Below, piece after piece: positions 13,001 to 28,000 of a stretch of DNA of 64,000 bases (its first letter is position 1; each line of letters starts with the position of its first letter). This DNA comes from Apteryx mantelli. Taxonomy: Eukaryota > Chordata > Aves > Apterygiformes > Apterygidae. Position numbers and translations under genes: made by a program. The stretch spans positions 24,643,207-24,707,206 of the forward strand of contig NC_089983.1 in the NCBI RefSeq assembly GCF_036417845.1, read 5' to 3'. The notes below the pieces were generated by a model. It was not told where the DNA came from, did not search any database, and was given only the letters and a program-made list of their open reading frames with translations.

Positions 13001-16000
13001 ATTGCTTGTGATTTTGAGGAGTAATATGACAATGGAAATTGTTGACAGCTGTACATGAGATACAAGGACCACAGTGCAGTTTCAGTATGGATTCTCTTGT
13101 CTAAACACAAATAACAAGGGCTGCAGAATTGGTTTGCACAACTGGCTGTGAGGGATCCCTCTCCGTGGGAGGGATCTTTTGCAGCTCTTGGAAGAGCAGG
13201 AAGCTCTCTCTTAGAGAGGGCCTGGGGCAGTATCTCAGGAGGAAACCCAGTGCTGACTGAAATGGGATAGAGCTTTCTCTCCTGCCTTCCTTTGGTTGAA
13301 AAACTACATGATCGAGTGGTCTTTTTAGTTTTTAATGCAGAGAAATAATCTCCAAAAAGAGACATCAGCTGAATTTCAGGATTATTCTTCCCTGGCTTGC
13401 ATAATTTATTTTTATGTATGTGCTACATAAATCAGAAGACTTCTGGCAAATGAAGCCTCTTTACTTAGCAGTCTGCAAATAAGTTACCTTTTCTTCTCTT
13501 GTTGTTATGAATCATTAATCAGGCCATCGTTATGCTACTATACTTCCAAATGTGAATGCAAATCATTTCCCAGAAATGATGATTTACACCTGTAAGAGAC
13601 ACCCTATGTGAATAGATGTTTCCATGCGAATACCTTGCTACCCAAACTTGTTCTTTCAGTTTAGTATCTGTTTTTGTAGAGAAGGAGATTTTCATATCAG
13701 TATTCTTAGAATGCCTAAAACTAATGATCACAGGGTCTGGCTAGCACCAGGACAGCAGTCAAACTCCAGGCACAGCAAGACCTTTGTGACCTTCTCAGGG
13801 TACTGCTTTTCTACAGACAAATAAAAAGATGACTTTCAGTGAAAGATCAGATGTGGAAAATATGCTTGATTTTAGTAGGTAATTTTAAATAATGCTTGTA
13901 GATAATACATAATACATAGATAAAGATAATACATAAGCACCCCATAGGAAATACTAAATTGTTTCCTTATACATGGCTGCTTTCCTCAGATTGACCCTTT
14001 TCTATGCTGGAAATTCCTTGTAGAGTTAGACTGCTACTTCTCCATCCATTTCTGTGGATTTCAAAGCAAATTCTTATTTAAAAGAAGTGTTTATCTTAAC
14101 ATAAGGCCTTGAGACTCATCTACATTTTCTGTTATTGTTTATGGATCTCTGTAATTTAAATTTGAATGTTTGAGGTGTCTGAAATGTCACTTTCCTGAGC
14201 ATTCAGCTTAAAAATTGTTGCCCGTTTTGTGTCCAATAACATATGAACTGCCCAAAAGAACCATGACTTCAGAATGAAAGAAATATCCAATTTTACATTG
14301 TTATACTGGGCACTAAAATACAGGATGCAAAAATCCACTGCTGTCTGTCCTAATAGAACATGTAGTTGGTGATAATGATCTGCTCAGGATTAGGCTGATT
14401 TAAAGTTTATATGCCAACTACTCTTGGCCATTAAAATTTTCATTATTGCAATAATTATTCCCACTGGGGCCACCATCCCATGAATTTGTATGAGAGAAAT
14501 GAATTTTGTTTTCTGCATGTGTGACTTTGCACTGTGCTAGCAAAATTTGTAATGTGAAACCATTTTATATCATGTTTCATGAAACATAAAGGGATTAGAT
14601 ATCATCACATAGTTCCTATGTCTCTCAATTCTAGTTGTCATCATGAAATCCATTATAGAAGGACTCTACAGTAGGAGTGACTAGTCATATAATGCACAAC
14701 ACTCAAGGACCAGAATAATGCAACATGGCCCATTTTAAGTTTTGTCCAGTGGTAGTGAGCAATGTTCCCAAAGGTACACGTCTCCTTATGTGTAAAACCT
14801 GAACTCACTGCCATCAGACTGCACTTTCAAATTTAGATGTCACACATTTGAATATGAAATGACTGGAAACCAGGGTATGTTTGCACAGAAGTAATTTGCA
14901 ATTGAAGTGTAATTACTGTTCAAAACTTCAGTCCAGCTGGAGTAGATATAGGAAATACAAGACTCTCAAATCTCTGCTGTTAGAAATCTAACTACATTTC
15001 CACTTGACAAAGAGATAGCACAGACCCTTGTGAGATGGGGCTCTGGACTGGCACTCAGAAAATAAGTATACTGTTTCCGGCTTTGATGTTAGTCTGTTGT
15101 GTCACCATGGGCAAGTCACTTCATATTTTTTCCCTATTTATTCCCCTATTGCCAGGGCAGGATCTGTTTCACACTATATGTGTGTAGTCACACTGTGTGC
15201 AGTAAGAGCCTCTTAGATTCTCAGTGTGTGTTGCCATAAGAAATTATAGACCATGATAAGTCCAAATTTTGATACTTAAAGGCTCCAAACACGTGTTAAC
15301 ATGTTCTCACTCAGATTTTATCAGTCTTTGAAGAAGTAGGTAAGATCTTGCAGAAGACAAAGCATGGGACCAAGCAGGGTTGACCTAGTTTTTAGTTGAT
15401 AATAGCTACTAACTCAGTGACATCTGCAACTCCTGTGTCTCAGTGTTTCCCTCCATATGTCAGAAATAACAGTACTTACACATCTCTGAAAAACCCTTCA
15501 GTATCCAGAGGTTAAAAAAAAAAGCATTTTGCAAGGACAAGTAAAGACAAATGTGCATATTTCAGGAATATTGCTACTGTCTGTCTGTCCACTGCTGTAG
15601 TCAAATATTTCATGCTTCCATGGAAGACTGAACATTTTGGTATCTTTTATTTCCTTATCTGTGGAGACCATAAATACAATCTCTCTTTTACCAGGCAGCT
15701 CTGACATTGATGACAGACATTTATAGAACATGGTTGGAAATTAGTATGTTTTGCTTAAATGGACTGTCAGTGTAACATCTTTAACAATAACGCATGGGGT
15801 GTAAGGGTTTCGCATTGTCAAGAGAACAGTGTTTCTGTGGCTGCGCTGCCCTGAAGGTGTCTGCTCCCTTCCCTGATGATCTGTTTTGTTGCAGGAGAAG
15901 AACCGAGTTTTTTGAACTTGTCAGTAAAGGTGTTTATGACTGGAATATAAAAGACCATCGAGAAATATTTCGGTGAGCACCATTATTTCTTGCTTTCTGG

Positions 16001-19000
16001 TTATTTCAAGATGTAGCCGTATTTGTTTAAATTATTTCATATGTCAGGGAGAGAAGATTGCAGTAACAAGAAAAGGTAGCTTGTTTTAAAATAAGCAGGT
16101 GATTTCTAAACATTATGAAACCAGAAACGAGCCCAAAAGGAATCAATATGACCTCACCTTTTCCATTCCTATTTCTGCCTTCACATTCTCTGTCATGTTT
16201 TCTTCCCTTTCTCCCAGCCTCACTAGTTACCTCTCAGCCCTTCCACTCTTTCTCCAGAAAGCACCAATATTCTGCCTGAGGACTCGAGGACCCTTCTTGC
16301 CCATTTCTCTTTCCTTCTTCATCATCTCAACTGTTTGCTTTCACTGGCCGAGTTTCTCTTCTAGTCTGTACCTGACAATTTGCAGATACCCTGTGCTCTT
16401 CTAGCCCTCCAGAATGATGTGGGCATGCACACTATAGGAAGCCTCAGGCATTGTGGGTGGTTTGGGTACACCCCACTTTTGAGACGCTACAATGTATGCG
16501 TTTGCATATGCATATCTGATTATGTCTCAATTTATCTGAAATTTCATTAAAATTGTGTTTCCTTTTGGTCTTTTGACTGAAATATTGGCCATTTTCTATT
16601 TTCCATATCATTTCACCCATCCCTAATTTTAGATTTGGGCAATATATTTGATGCTTCATTTTCAGTGCCCTTGTTCTTCATTTAAACTTTCTCAGACTTT
16701 TATCTGCATCATGTACTGTACATAAACGCTTTCTACAGCTGAATGGTTTCTTTCTTCTAATGCATATAAAACATGGTTGTAGTCAGGTATTAAACTACAG
16801 TGGAACAGTATAGCTCATATAGTAAATCTTAAATTTTTATTACAGATGAGCAGTAGAAATTGCTTAAACAGTGTCTGGGATGCCTCTTATGATTATAGGT
16901 TCTCTTGCTACAGCAGTCACTTACAAATAGGCAAATAAATTAATCCAGTTTTCAGGTATTATTATATAATAATACCCTTACTTACATCATGTGAAGCACA
17001 TGCTTTCTGGTATATTATCTAAATAATAAATAAATAATAAATAGTGTTAGGAGTATTGCAAAATTAGCAGTTACTCTCTTGCAATACCATTTCTTTTCCA
17101 GTGTGCAGTGCACAGTACCAAAAATTTGTCTTCTGATGACCTGCAATACATTAGGCTTCCTAGGCACAATTGTGATGTAAAAGCAACGCTGATGGCTGAG
17201 ATTTCAAACGTCATTCTATTCTGGAGGAAAAGGAGGTGCCGGGGCTGACATTTTATATATGTATTATTTATTTATGCATCCAGAATGGAGTTGTTCAGAA
17301 ACCCAACAAAGGTTGATTCAGCTTGTATTGTTCATTTCTGTTTTTCAGATCAATGCTAATGACAGCCTGTGACCTTGGAGCTGTGACCAAACCGTGGGAG
17401 ATTTCAAGACAGGCAAGTCATGATTAATAGCAGGGCTGGGAAGAGGCGGGACTGGTGGGACAATATTCCCAGGGCCCTGTCTTACAAGGGACCAAAACTG
17501 GAATCAATTTACAGCAGTATTAACGCTGTAAAAAAAAAAATAGCAGGGGGTTTCTGCAAGGAATAGTTTATTGCATAATCTGTTCATTTGCACATGCTGG
17601 TGAGCAGTATGCAGGCACCTGAAGAGATCTGGTTTTATAACCTCTGCCCCTCTTACAAACCTTTTAAATCTGTATTTAAAAATGGATAGATTAAACAAAA
17701 AAAGTGCCATATGTAGTTTTGCTTGCTTGGTTTGTCCCAAAGCTTTTCTTCGTAGTGTACATGGCAGTGGCAGAATCTTCCCTAAAGCAAAAACACCAGC
17801 AGATGATCTGCAGACCTTGATTAACATCAAATCTTCAGTTTTTATAAGAGAAATGTGCTAATTAGCTCAACAGTGATGGGAACACTGCAAGTGCAGTATA
17901 GAGCCTTATTTAGCATCCTGTACTTAGAAGTAAAAAAAAACCTCAGGCTTTTGCTGCTGATTAGGCCCTGAGTATACATAATACTCAGGTCCAGCACTTG
18001 CTACAGCAACAACTAAAATGTGAGAAAGCAAGCTGCTGGTTTGCTGGACCAAGGCTCGTCCCAAGAGTCTTGTCCGTTACCACATGATTTCCCCGCTTTC
18101 AGGCATCTTTCCTTACTCAACATCCATCATTAATATTTCCTCTTTCCCATGCTAATAATACTCTGTCCTGTCTTCAGATCCAGAACAAGTAGGCAGAAGC
18201 AGGCTATGTTGGGAATTGGGGTTTTGGAGGAATATACAGCATCAACAGGCAAATAGAAAATACACGAGTGCAGTTCAGCGTAGGTAAGAAGCTGGTGTGA
18301 ATTTGACTAGCTTAATGACAAAGTGATTGTTAAAAAAAATGGGGTGAAGAAGAGAAGCTAGACAAGAGAACTAGTGAGATGGGAGTAGCCAGATTTTTTG
18401 GAGAAAGACAAGGAAGGTAGTAGAAGCTGAAAAGGGCTTGTATGCTTTTGCAGTAGTACATGCACATTAACTCAGACAAAAAGCATTCATGTGGTAAGGG
18501 CTTCAGCTCAGCTTGCAATTTTGTCAAATGAATATATTTTGCTTTTATAAACAGACTATGACAAGAGTCCTTCTAAGGCTGTTATTCTGTTCAGCCAGAA
18601 TATGATTACCTCTTACAGAAATTAGGGAGGATGCTGTTATCCTGCAGTGGGAAAAAGGGGCACAAGTCTTTTCAGTACCACCTAACCACAGCTGTGGTAT
18701 TGTGGAATTCCTCCACATTTTTCCTCTTTTACCCAAGTAGCTTCTCCTTTTTCTTTGACAGCCAAAATGTCAGTGAGGATCTGCTTCCATGTTGTGAATC
18801 TTTGTGCTTTGGTGCTGAATCAGTCCTGAAGCCTCTGGCAAACTCTTTTTTACTCTTATCATTTTTGAGGTCTGCTGAAAATTCCTCTGCAGCCTCGTGT
18901 ACAAGTTTACTTCATGTTGAAAAGTCCAGTCTGGGATTGATTGAAGCATCATCTGGTTGAGCAGAGAGGCCAAAAAGTCCACAGAGGAAAAGCAAGGGAG

Positions 19001-22000
19001 ATATTTGGACCTCAACTGTGCATAAAGGAAAAGAACGTGAGAAGTGAGGGAGAAAGAGATCAAAATATATGAATCAAAGGGAATATAGATAAATGTGCAA
19101 AGGCAAACTTTAAGAGGACAAGATAGAAACAGACAAAAAAAGAGGGAAAGGGACACAAGGAGAACAGGATGAGAACAGCAGTGAGACACAGGGGTGAGAA
19201 TACATCTTGATTAATTTTATACAATACACTTGGCAAACCCTTAATTGCTGCTAAGTTGTTATATTATTCATCTATCTGGAGTATTGATCCAGAATTTTTT
19301 AGTGTGCTGGGATTTCATACGTTATAAAGTTCCAAACTGTGTGGTAGCCTGGCTGAATATTTAAGAGTATTTTATAACATCACTTCACCTACTACTAATT
19401 TTTTTTGAGATTCGCTATTTCAATTATAGCAAGCTTAGGATTTGTGAATGTTACCTACCAGGCAATTGCATGATCAAGAATTTTTGAGATTTTATGAGAG
19501 AACTCTGTTGTGCCATGGTATTATGAAATCAATTTCCATCAGTGCACTTGAAAACAATAAGGAGGCATGACAAGAAATTTACTGGATGCCACCTTCAGTA
19601 GATAAGTTTCCTTTTGTTGCATCTCACATGTCACATGTGCACCTACCTTCTAAACCCCCACATATGAAAAAGAGTAGAATTTGTTTAGGCTACTATATCA
19701 GGATTGCTCAGTGTGTGACTTCTTGAAACTCTTGTTGTTTCCACAACTAATCTGTTTTTAAATCTCTCATTCTTCCAAGAAGCACAAACCTCTTCTGAAT
19801 AGAATAACATCTTCATTCACAAAAATCAGAAAGACACATTCCACCTTCCATCCCACCAATTCTTGCATTTAATCCAATATGATAATCATAATCTGAGTTC
19901 ACATTTAGATGTTCAGGTCCTATAGTGATGACAGTCACAGAAAAAAAATAAAGCCTGGTGGAAAAAACCCTTTTATGATCTCATGTTATATTCAGGCAAC
20001 AGAGGTTACTTGTTAATTAATTTTCTTTGACAAGAGAAGTTGTTCAGTAAGGTAACAGCCTGTAAATACCCAGAGAGCTCTTGCACACCTTACAAAGCAT
20101 TTGTGCGGAGATAATTATATATGCCAACAAGAAACCATAATTCTCCATTCCTTTCTCAATACTTGAATAAGTTACATGGAACTGCAATGAGCATTACCTC
20201 CATGTTGCATTGTAATTCCCCTAGTTCCTTATTAACAGGTGATAAAAATGTGCCTGTAGGTGATTATGGCTATCTGTAGCCACTGTGTGCTCAGTTCTGA
20301 AAGGTTTACGAACATCACTATTGTAGGTGGGACTATTAACTCATTTACAGTTAAGCACAGGCTAAAGTCATAGCCTCATGACCCTAAAAATTATGTAACA
20401 AGAACTCTAATCTTTATCATGATTTATATTTTAGGCAGCTGAACTGGTAACCAGCGAGTTCTTTGAACAAGGAGACAGAGAAAGATCTGAACTCAAACTC
20501 ACCCCTTCGGTAAGTTTTTATCACTTCTGAAATAGCTACCCACTTGGATAGGGTAAGAAAATATCATTGCATTCATTCAGGAAAACAAACTGTATTTTGT
20601 ATGGAGAGAAATATCTTGAAATAAATAAAAGCTCTGTCCAACGAGGTGCATTGAGAGCCATGTATAGAGCTCTCCAGTCAACTCAATTATATTTGCATTG
20701 AGTCCTTCTCTCCATCTTCTGTACCTATTCCCTGTTAATTTTCTAAAGCAACAAGTATTATTTCTAATGCACAGTATTCAAACCAGACATCACCAGATAG
20801 TTAAGGAAATCAAAATTTTCAAGTTTACTTTATGCTGCAGCCATCTGTTATTTGTGATATTTGATGTATCAAATGCTGAAAAGGCATTTCTGTAAGTATG
20901 CAACTAAATATAACACTCTGGATGACAGACCAGTGTGTTAAGTGGAAGATAGGCAGATGAGTATAAAGTGTCAAAAAAAACTAAGAGAAAGAAAAGTTTC
21001 ATAAAGGTTTTCAGTGAATGATTTGAAGAGAAAATCTTATCCAGGTTAAATACCTGCAAAATGTTGATCTGGATGAAACAGGAGAGGGGAAACAAGAAAG
21101 TTCTCTAAAGAATTTAACTTACAAGCCATTCACAAATATGTTTATGCTTTTAAAAATAAAAGGAGATAGTTCCATTGGTTCAGACTTGTTCTCGCTTTGG
21201 TAATATTTGCACATGAGCATACTCCCTGTGGAGATATAATGAAGTCAAAAAGTTAATCAGTTTGAAGTAAACAAGGCTCAGCTACAATAAATGGCTTTCC
21301 ACTTGTACACTATCACAGCTGGGGAAATTAATGGATTTCTCTACAGTTGTTCTGTGCGTACATCTTCCCAGTAAAAGAGTAGCTAAAATCCAGTAGTACA
21401 GTAATCAATATCAGTTATGGCACTAACAATTCTGGGACCAAATCTAGTCCTGAGTAACTGCAAGTTTCATTCCCTATAACATGTGCCTTTCCTACCATGT
21501 CTACAAAAGCTACAAAGTGTGTTTCTCATGCTAATAAAAGCATACAAGTAATTTTTTTTTCAACACACACATTAATGTTACTGTCTTCAAGTAGCAATGA
21601 TTTCCAGTTCAAATGGCCCAGGTCTAGCAACCTTAAGAATTATTCTGAAGTGTGCTGTTACGTCTTACATTTTAGTCATACTCTGGACTTGGTAGAAGTG
21701 CAGAGAAAGACCAAAGTCAGAGCTTCCTTCTGGATTCCTCATATCTTTTGAAAAATCTGCATCCAACAGCCTAGACAGGTGGGAAAGAAGAATGTATTGC
21801 TATTGTATTGTATCTGCAGCATTTCCTCCATCATAGGAGCCCTCTCACTCTTCCTTTGGGCTCTTCAGTTTACACCAAGGAATACAATCATTCGGGGCCC
21901 ACATTTGGCATGCTTTGAAGCAATACAACGTGAAGGAAGATTTTCCTCTCTGTTTGGCCCTTCAGTTCCCAAGAATACAGTTAAGTGATGTGTCAAGTGT

Positions 22001-25000
22001 TTTATGTTGGAGATTAGACCAGTAATTAATAATGGAGTTCATCAGTTCTAACATCTGATGTCTAAGGATCAAAATCATGTGTGGAATTTTACCATACTGA
22101 TAAGGAGGAATTTTTAAACAAGATCAGTTGCTGATGTATTTTGTGACATATCCCTATGACAAGCCACCTAAATAGGTATTGCTGCTGGTTAGATAAGATA
22201 GAGAAGAGAGTTGTCAGTAAAATAATGTGATATTTTGTCTGATAACTTGAGGATTTTTTTCTTGCATTGTGCTTAAAAAATCTGAAAAGTACAGGGATTT
22301 TCAAAATGATTTGAAGAGGAAACATAGAATTTTCCAAAATCCCACCCCAGATTCTCTTTTTAAGATCATTTAGTCCTTGAATCTTATCTCCACATCTTAT
22401 TTAGTACACTGGGATACCTATACAGCAGGCTACAACTATATGAATTCAACCAGACATTCAACATAATATAATTGAGTTTCTGGAAGATAGAGAGGTTCTA
22501 CAAAAGTAAGTTATCAAACCTAGAAGAGATGGGCCCAGAATAAGAACAAACTTTCCATGGAAAAAGACAGGAAGGTTTAAAACTTAGCATATTCACAGTA
22601 AAAAGAGACATTAGGTGAGTGGTGTGGGTGAGCCAGTAGAGGAGGACTAAGATCCAGTAGAAGGAAACATCAGGCTGATGGACCCAAGTAATCTAAGGTC
22701 ACAGAGGAAACTCACTTTCAAACTCTTCTTAACTTTTTTTTTTCCATCTCCTTTCATAGGGCAGTGCAGCCAGTTACTGAGCCTCTTAAACATCAACTTT
22801 GGCCTCTGTAATCCTCTCCTTAGGGGTGCCCAGCAGGCAATGAATTAAGCTGTTTCCAGAGGAACAAACTGGTAACTGCTCCCAAGATTGGTCTGTTGAT
22901 TCCCCACCCTTTGGTTTCACAGACCTGGCTGGTTCTGCAAAAAGGGTCTGTAATTGTGAGGGAGGGAGCTAGCCCAGATCCTTCACTGTTCATTTTGCTG
23001 ATCTGGAAAACCCTGTGCAAGAAAAAGGAAATTTCTACTCAAAGGTATCTACTTTACATTTCTGCAGCAGGAGGTTTTTCACCAGCTGAAAGTCAACTGC
23101 AGAGCATTTGTTTTACATTACAGAATTATAAAATTTAAATACATTCAGCCTACCAATTTCAAAACAGGATTGAAAATAAACAGTTTATTTTTCAAGCCAG
23201 ACAAAGCAGTAAGAAGGCTGCTGCAAAGATTGATTATGGTTTACAAAGTGTTCTGTTTGTGAGAATTTGATCATAGCTCCAAAGTGCTGAATGATGTGTC
23301 TGTAAAATACTCCGGTGTAATAAAGCATGACAGTTTTGTTCCCTTCTCAATTCAGGCCATTTTTGATCGGAACAGGAAAGATGAACTACCCAGGCTGCAG
23401 CTGGAATGGATTGATAGCATCTGCATGCCTTTGTATGAGGTAATTTTTACTTACTGCTCATGTAGAGTCAGGAGAAGATTGTTCTTCCCTCTCTAGGGAA
23501 AACAAATTAGCTTACAGTGCAGCCTTGGAGGCTGTTTGAACTCTTATCTTTCTTTGACTTTACCAAAAGTCTGAATTCTATGCAGAAATTTTCAGATTCC
23601 CTGAAGATGGTAATATCTGTAAATACAATTTCTCTTTAAGTTCTAAAAGCTGTTAAGGCAACAGTTTACTGTGTTTGAGACAAAATGATTCTCACTGTAG
23701 CAAGATGGGGTCTGCGCTGCAGAGCGGTGCCAGCGGGATGTTCTAGGTAGGTGCTGCTTGTCTTTGGGCACAGGTCTGAGTCTGTGAGACCCAAAGGGAA
23801 GCTCAGGGCTGAGCCTTTGCACTCGGTTCTGGCTCCTTTCCAAACTGTTAAGGGGCACTGTAGGCCAAGGCTTCAAGGTCAGCGACAAATGATTTGTGGT
23901 TCAACCTGTGTGCTGTTTAACTTGGAGTTTACTCTTTTAATCATTCATCCACACAGCTTGTTTAGGTGCTTGGAATAAATTATAAGTCCCTAAGTACTAC
24001 TTTACTAGGGCTATGAATGACCAAAATAATGTTTCTCTACTTGGATTAAACCAGCTTCAGAACTTGACTCGTGTAACATAAGCTTCACTGTTTTAAGTTT
24101 TTCTCTCTCTTATCTGTATACAAAGCAGAGCTATGCAGGCAGGATGATAAACAGAAAATAACACTACAGAATCTTAACCATCAATAACTGTGTCAGCCAG
24201 TATCCTGCTACTCACTGAAAGCACACAGACAGCCTTATGCCACTAAAGACCGCCACTTTAGTCTTCAGTGTCTGAGAAAATATGGACATGTTCTCACTAG
24301 GCATTTCTGGGGAATTCCAAGGATGTTCTCCCTTTTACCATTGCACCCAAACTGCCACACATCTCCACGGAGTGAGTCAATGATGATACAAAGCCAAATG
24401 TCGGGCAACAGGTACCAGCTCCCCTGTTCACATTATACTATTGAAAATGTGTGTGAATGTAGCTTCCTTACACACATGGAAAAATGGCTTAGCAGTTTCT
24501 TTTCATTTTTATAGACCAGATGTGTCACCAACAGCAACTGAGGTAAGAAGGATGATGCATTTCCCCTGCCCTCTGTACCCTGTGGCATCTGAGGCTGCAG
24601 CTGTGGTAGTAATGAAGGGACTGCCCAGCAGTAAAGACAACTCCTGTTGTGTGACACGATAACATGCACTGGTATTAACAGCAAGTGGGCTACAGCTTTG
24701 CCAGTGTTCTTGTCCCTTCCTTAGGACAGGTCAGTCTTTGTCATGATGAAATAAACTGTAAATCTATGGCTTTCAAACAATTAAGACAAAGTAAGCACAG
24801 AAGACCCATAGAGACTTACATTTTTTAAACTACCAAACTCATCTTGGACATTATGTGAGGTAGGGAACTGACCTTGGAAGAAAACTCTTTAAAAACAATC
24901 TTACTTTCAATATAATAGTTACACTAGAATGCATATTATACCAGAATTCATGATTTATAATAGCATCTGTAATCCAAAGAGTACAATAAAGTAGGAAGAG

Positions 25001-28000
25001 CTGATAATCAGACCATCCTCTGCATGGGAAGACTAGATCGGAGCACTAAAGCTCTGGTTAGTTAGCTCCATCTTAGCAGGAGATCTCTGGGGAATATATT
25101 CACATCTGATTTCCCTGCTTTCTGCTGTCTTTGCATCACGCTGTGCAGCTATTAGCCTGCTGCTCAACAACTTAAAAAAGAGACACCATCAAACCTCTAA
25201 GTCATTGCAGCAGCAGCCTTAGGGGTAAACAGAAAACTTGATGTCATAGTATCACACTGTGTGAGATGCTCTCTTGAATATGAAGCCAAGTTTTAATTTT
25301 CATATGTGGCTTAATCAAACCTCAATACACATATCACATCAGCAGTGTATTCAGGCATTGTAAATCCTCTGCTTAGGGCTGGCTAAACACACTACAACTA
25401 TGGCTAAGTCCTGGATTTTTTTTTCTTTCTAAATACATTCTTTAAAATTCTAGCCTTTGTAACAGGTTGCAGGGACAGCATGTGGGGACAGAATGGGTTA
25501 CATCATTACAAATGCAACAGAAAGAGGCAGAGTGGCAGCTGACAAATTAGTAAAATCTTAGCGGTGCTTATACAGCTCAATAGCATAGTGCTTATAAAAA
25601 CCGTATGTTTGACATAAACATTTGACACTCATTTTGCTATCAAAATTACAACATTAAACTACAGAAAACAAAATCAAGGCTTTTGCATATAGTTACTTCT
25701 GTTATTAGGGATTAGAAGTCCTGAGTCCGTGTGGGCAGATGCCCGTGTGTGAAGCCCTGAAGGGAACTCTGCAGGAGAACATGCACCCATACCAACCGAG
25801 CTACTGCAGCAGGACCTTATGCTGTGCCCCATTCTACTTGACACCCATGCAACAGAGATGGTCCCAGCAGTCAGTGAATGCTGGCAACTCCCATTAAAGT
25901 CAGAGAGAAGTTTTGCTTTAACCAGGAAAGCAGTAAGACTAGCACATCAGGCTGACTAATGGCACATACGTTATTATTATATAACTGTGCAACTTATGTT
26001 TCAGAGAAAGCAGACCGAAAAGCAAATGTAAATGCAGAAAATGTCACATCTGTAGCAGAGTTCCCCCTGCAGCAGCAGGTGACAAGATTTTATTTGTTTG
26101 AGGCGGTCCCAAGAGTAGGCTATTCTTGGCACCTGCAGATTTCTAAGTAAAGTACACCTTCCAGTACAGAAGGAACGTTAGAGCCCAGACTTCCAGGAGT
26201 AATCACTGACCTCCAGACACCACACCAGTGCCACTGACCACACCATCACATACCTTCTCCAGAGTCCAAGCTTGTGGGCACTCTGGGTCACAGCTTAGCT
26301 CATGAAGAATGCTTGATAGTTAAAACACTATATAGACTTTGCAGAGCTTTCTACAGGATTATTCCTTGCACAAAAGAGATACAGATCCAGATAAAAAAAA
26401 AAGCCACACGTATATGGCCTTCCTTGCCTCATTTTTCTCTCTACTCTGTCACATTCTTTAGGATCTGATCAGATAGCTGGGGAGCTTTGGCTCTACTTCC
26501 TCCTTATGTATCTGGTCTCCTCTCTGCCTTTCCTCAGAGTAGCTTATGACAAGCCTCTTTGAGGAGCAGGGTTTTTTGCCCCAACATGATCACATCTCTT
26601 TCTTTTATCAGGGAGATGTATATCTCGACACTGCTCACTCTCTAGAAACTATTTTCTTGATTTGGCCTCTTCTTTTTTGTGAGAAGGTTTACAAGTGACT
26701 AGCAAATCCTCAAGATTTGTGCATCTTCCATGAGCAATCCTGTTTTACTGTCCCTTGGGAACAGGGACGGTCCAACCCTGAAGAAAGTCAAAGATAGAGA
26801 TAATATGCTACATGAGCTAACATGAAGTTTGAAGCTGAATATAGACACATAATGAGAACTGAGGACATTTTGCACACACACACACAAATTTCCCATATCC
26901 AAGTGTCTAAATCCAAAACCTTTTTGTGTTTGCTGGTGAAGGGGCACTCCCTAAGCCCAACTCCACTCTTGTCACAAGGTAAGCCATGGCTCTGCTCCCT
27001 TGATCTGCCCCGCATACACTGTTCCATGTGGGAATGAAGCCATCTCCAATTTCAAAATACCTTAGTAATCAAATCTGTTTCCTTCACACTGTGTATTAAA
27101 GGATTGTGAAGATAAAAGCTTTCCAATTTTTTGTTCATTGCTTTTTATTACACTTGGGACATTATAATTTTATTGAATTTACTTTTTTGTTACTGTAGTG
27201 ATCACTGATCAGAGTATTTTTATGTGACAGTGGAGTTTTGCCCTGAGTAGCAGAACAGCCATCCATTTACTCTGAAGCTCTAATTTTAGTTAGGGGCTTT
27301 AGTTACACTTTACTGCATAACATTTGCTTTTCATTCAAAAATGACAGCAAGGAAAGTGTTCATCAGTAGAGATGAGAAACAAGCTTATTAGAATAATCAT
27401 TTATATGGAAAAATATATATTTTGGAACTGTAGAGCATTTCAAATCTATTTATGTTGCTTCAGTATGAAATTATCATCCCCTTTTTTTGGCTAGGGCATT
27501 CTATAAAGGGGGAACACATGCAACTAAAGCAGAAAGTCTAAAACATCCCACTGAAAATAAAGCACTATGGCTACACTGACAGCTGCATTCACCATACAGA
27601 TAAAGTATTCTGTACCTATTAGACATGCATGTTTGTGTAACAGAAACACAGAATTTGGATTGCTAAGACAAACCATTTCTCTGAAGCTGCAGTAGAGAGA
27701 GGCTCGATTTTAACACCATCAGATTCCTATCCTGGACCCTGTGGTCTGCGTGTACCTAAGACAGAATCAGTCACACATTTCCCTAGCTCAGATTAGATTT
27801 CTCTGTGGGGAGCAGACAGAGCGGGAAAGTGCAGATCTTATTCTTTTTATCATTAGTTTTCTCACAAACAACATCAAAGCTTTAGCGATCCACTGCAAAC
27901 AAAAGATGGTAAAAGAAGCCAAGCTCTGTTCACAGTATTGTTAGGCAGAGACAGTAGCACCATGAATAGCGGGGCCAAAGGCTGTGCACTCTGCTTCTGG

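Larger units (their letters stand above)
11531..15894 (+). other. PDE11A intron
   Basis: Runs from gtaagt to gttgcag. It holds a short tandem repeat (12200-12285), a small perfect hairpin (13154-13176) and a MIR-like remnant (15035-15160). No gene is recognised. Confidence 0.85.

Noticed and set aside
12901..13365. 154-codon minus-strand frame in a PDE11A intron
   Set aside because: No recognisable domain or family signature and no promoter or conservation argument; a frame this long can arise by chance in 64 kb.
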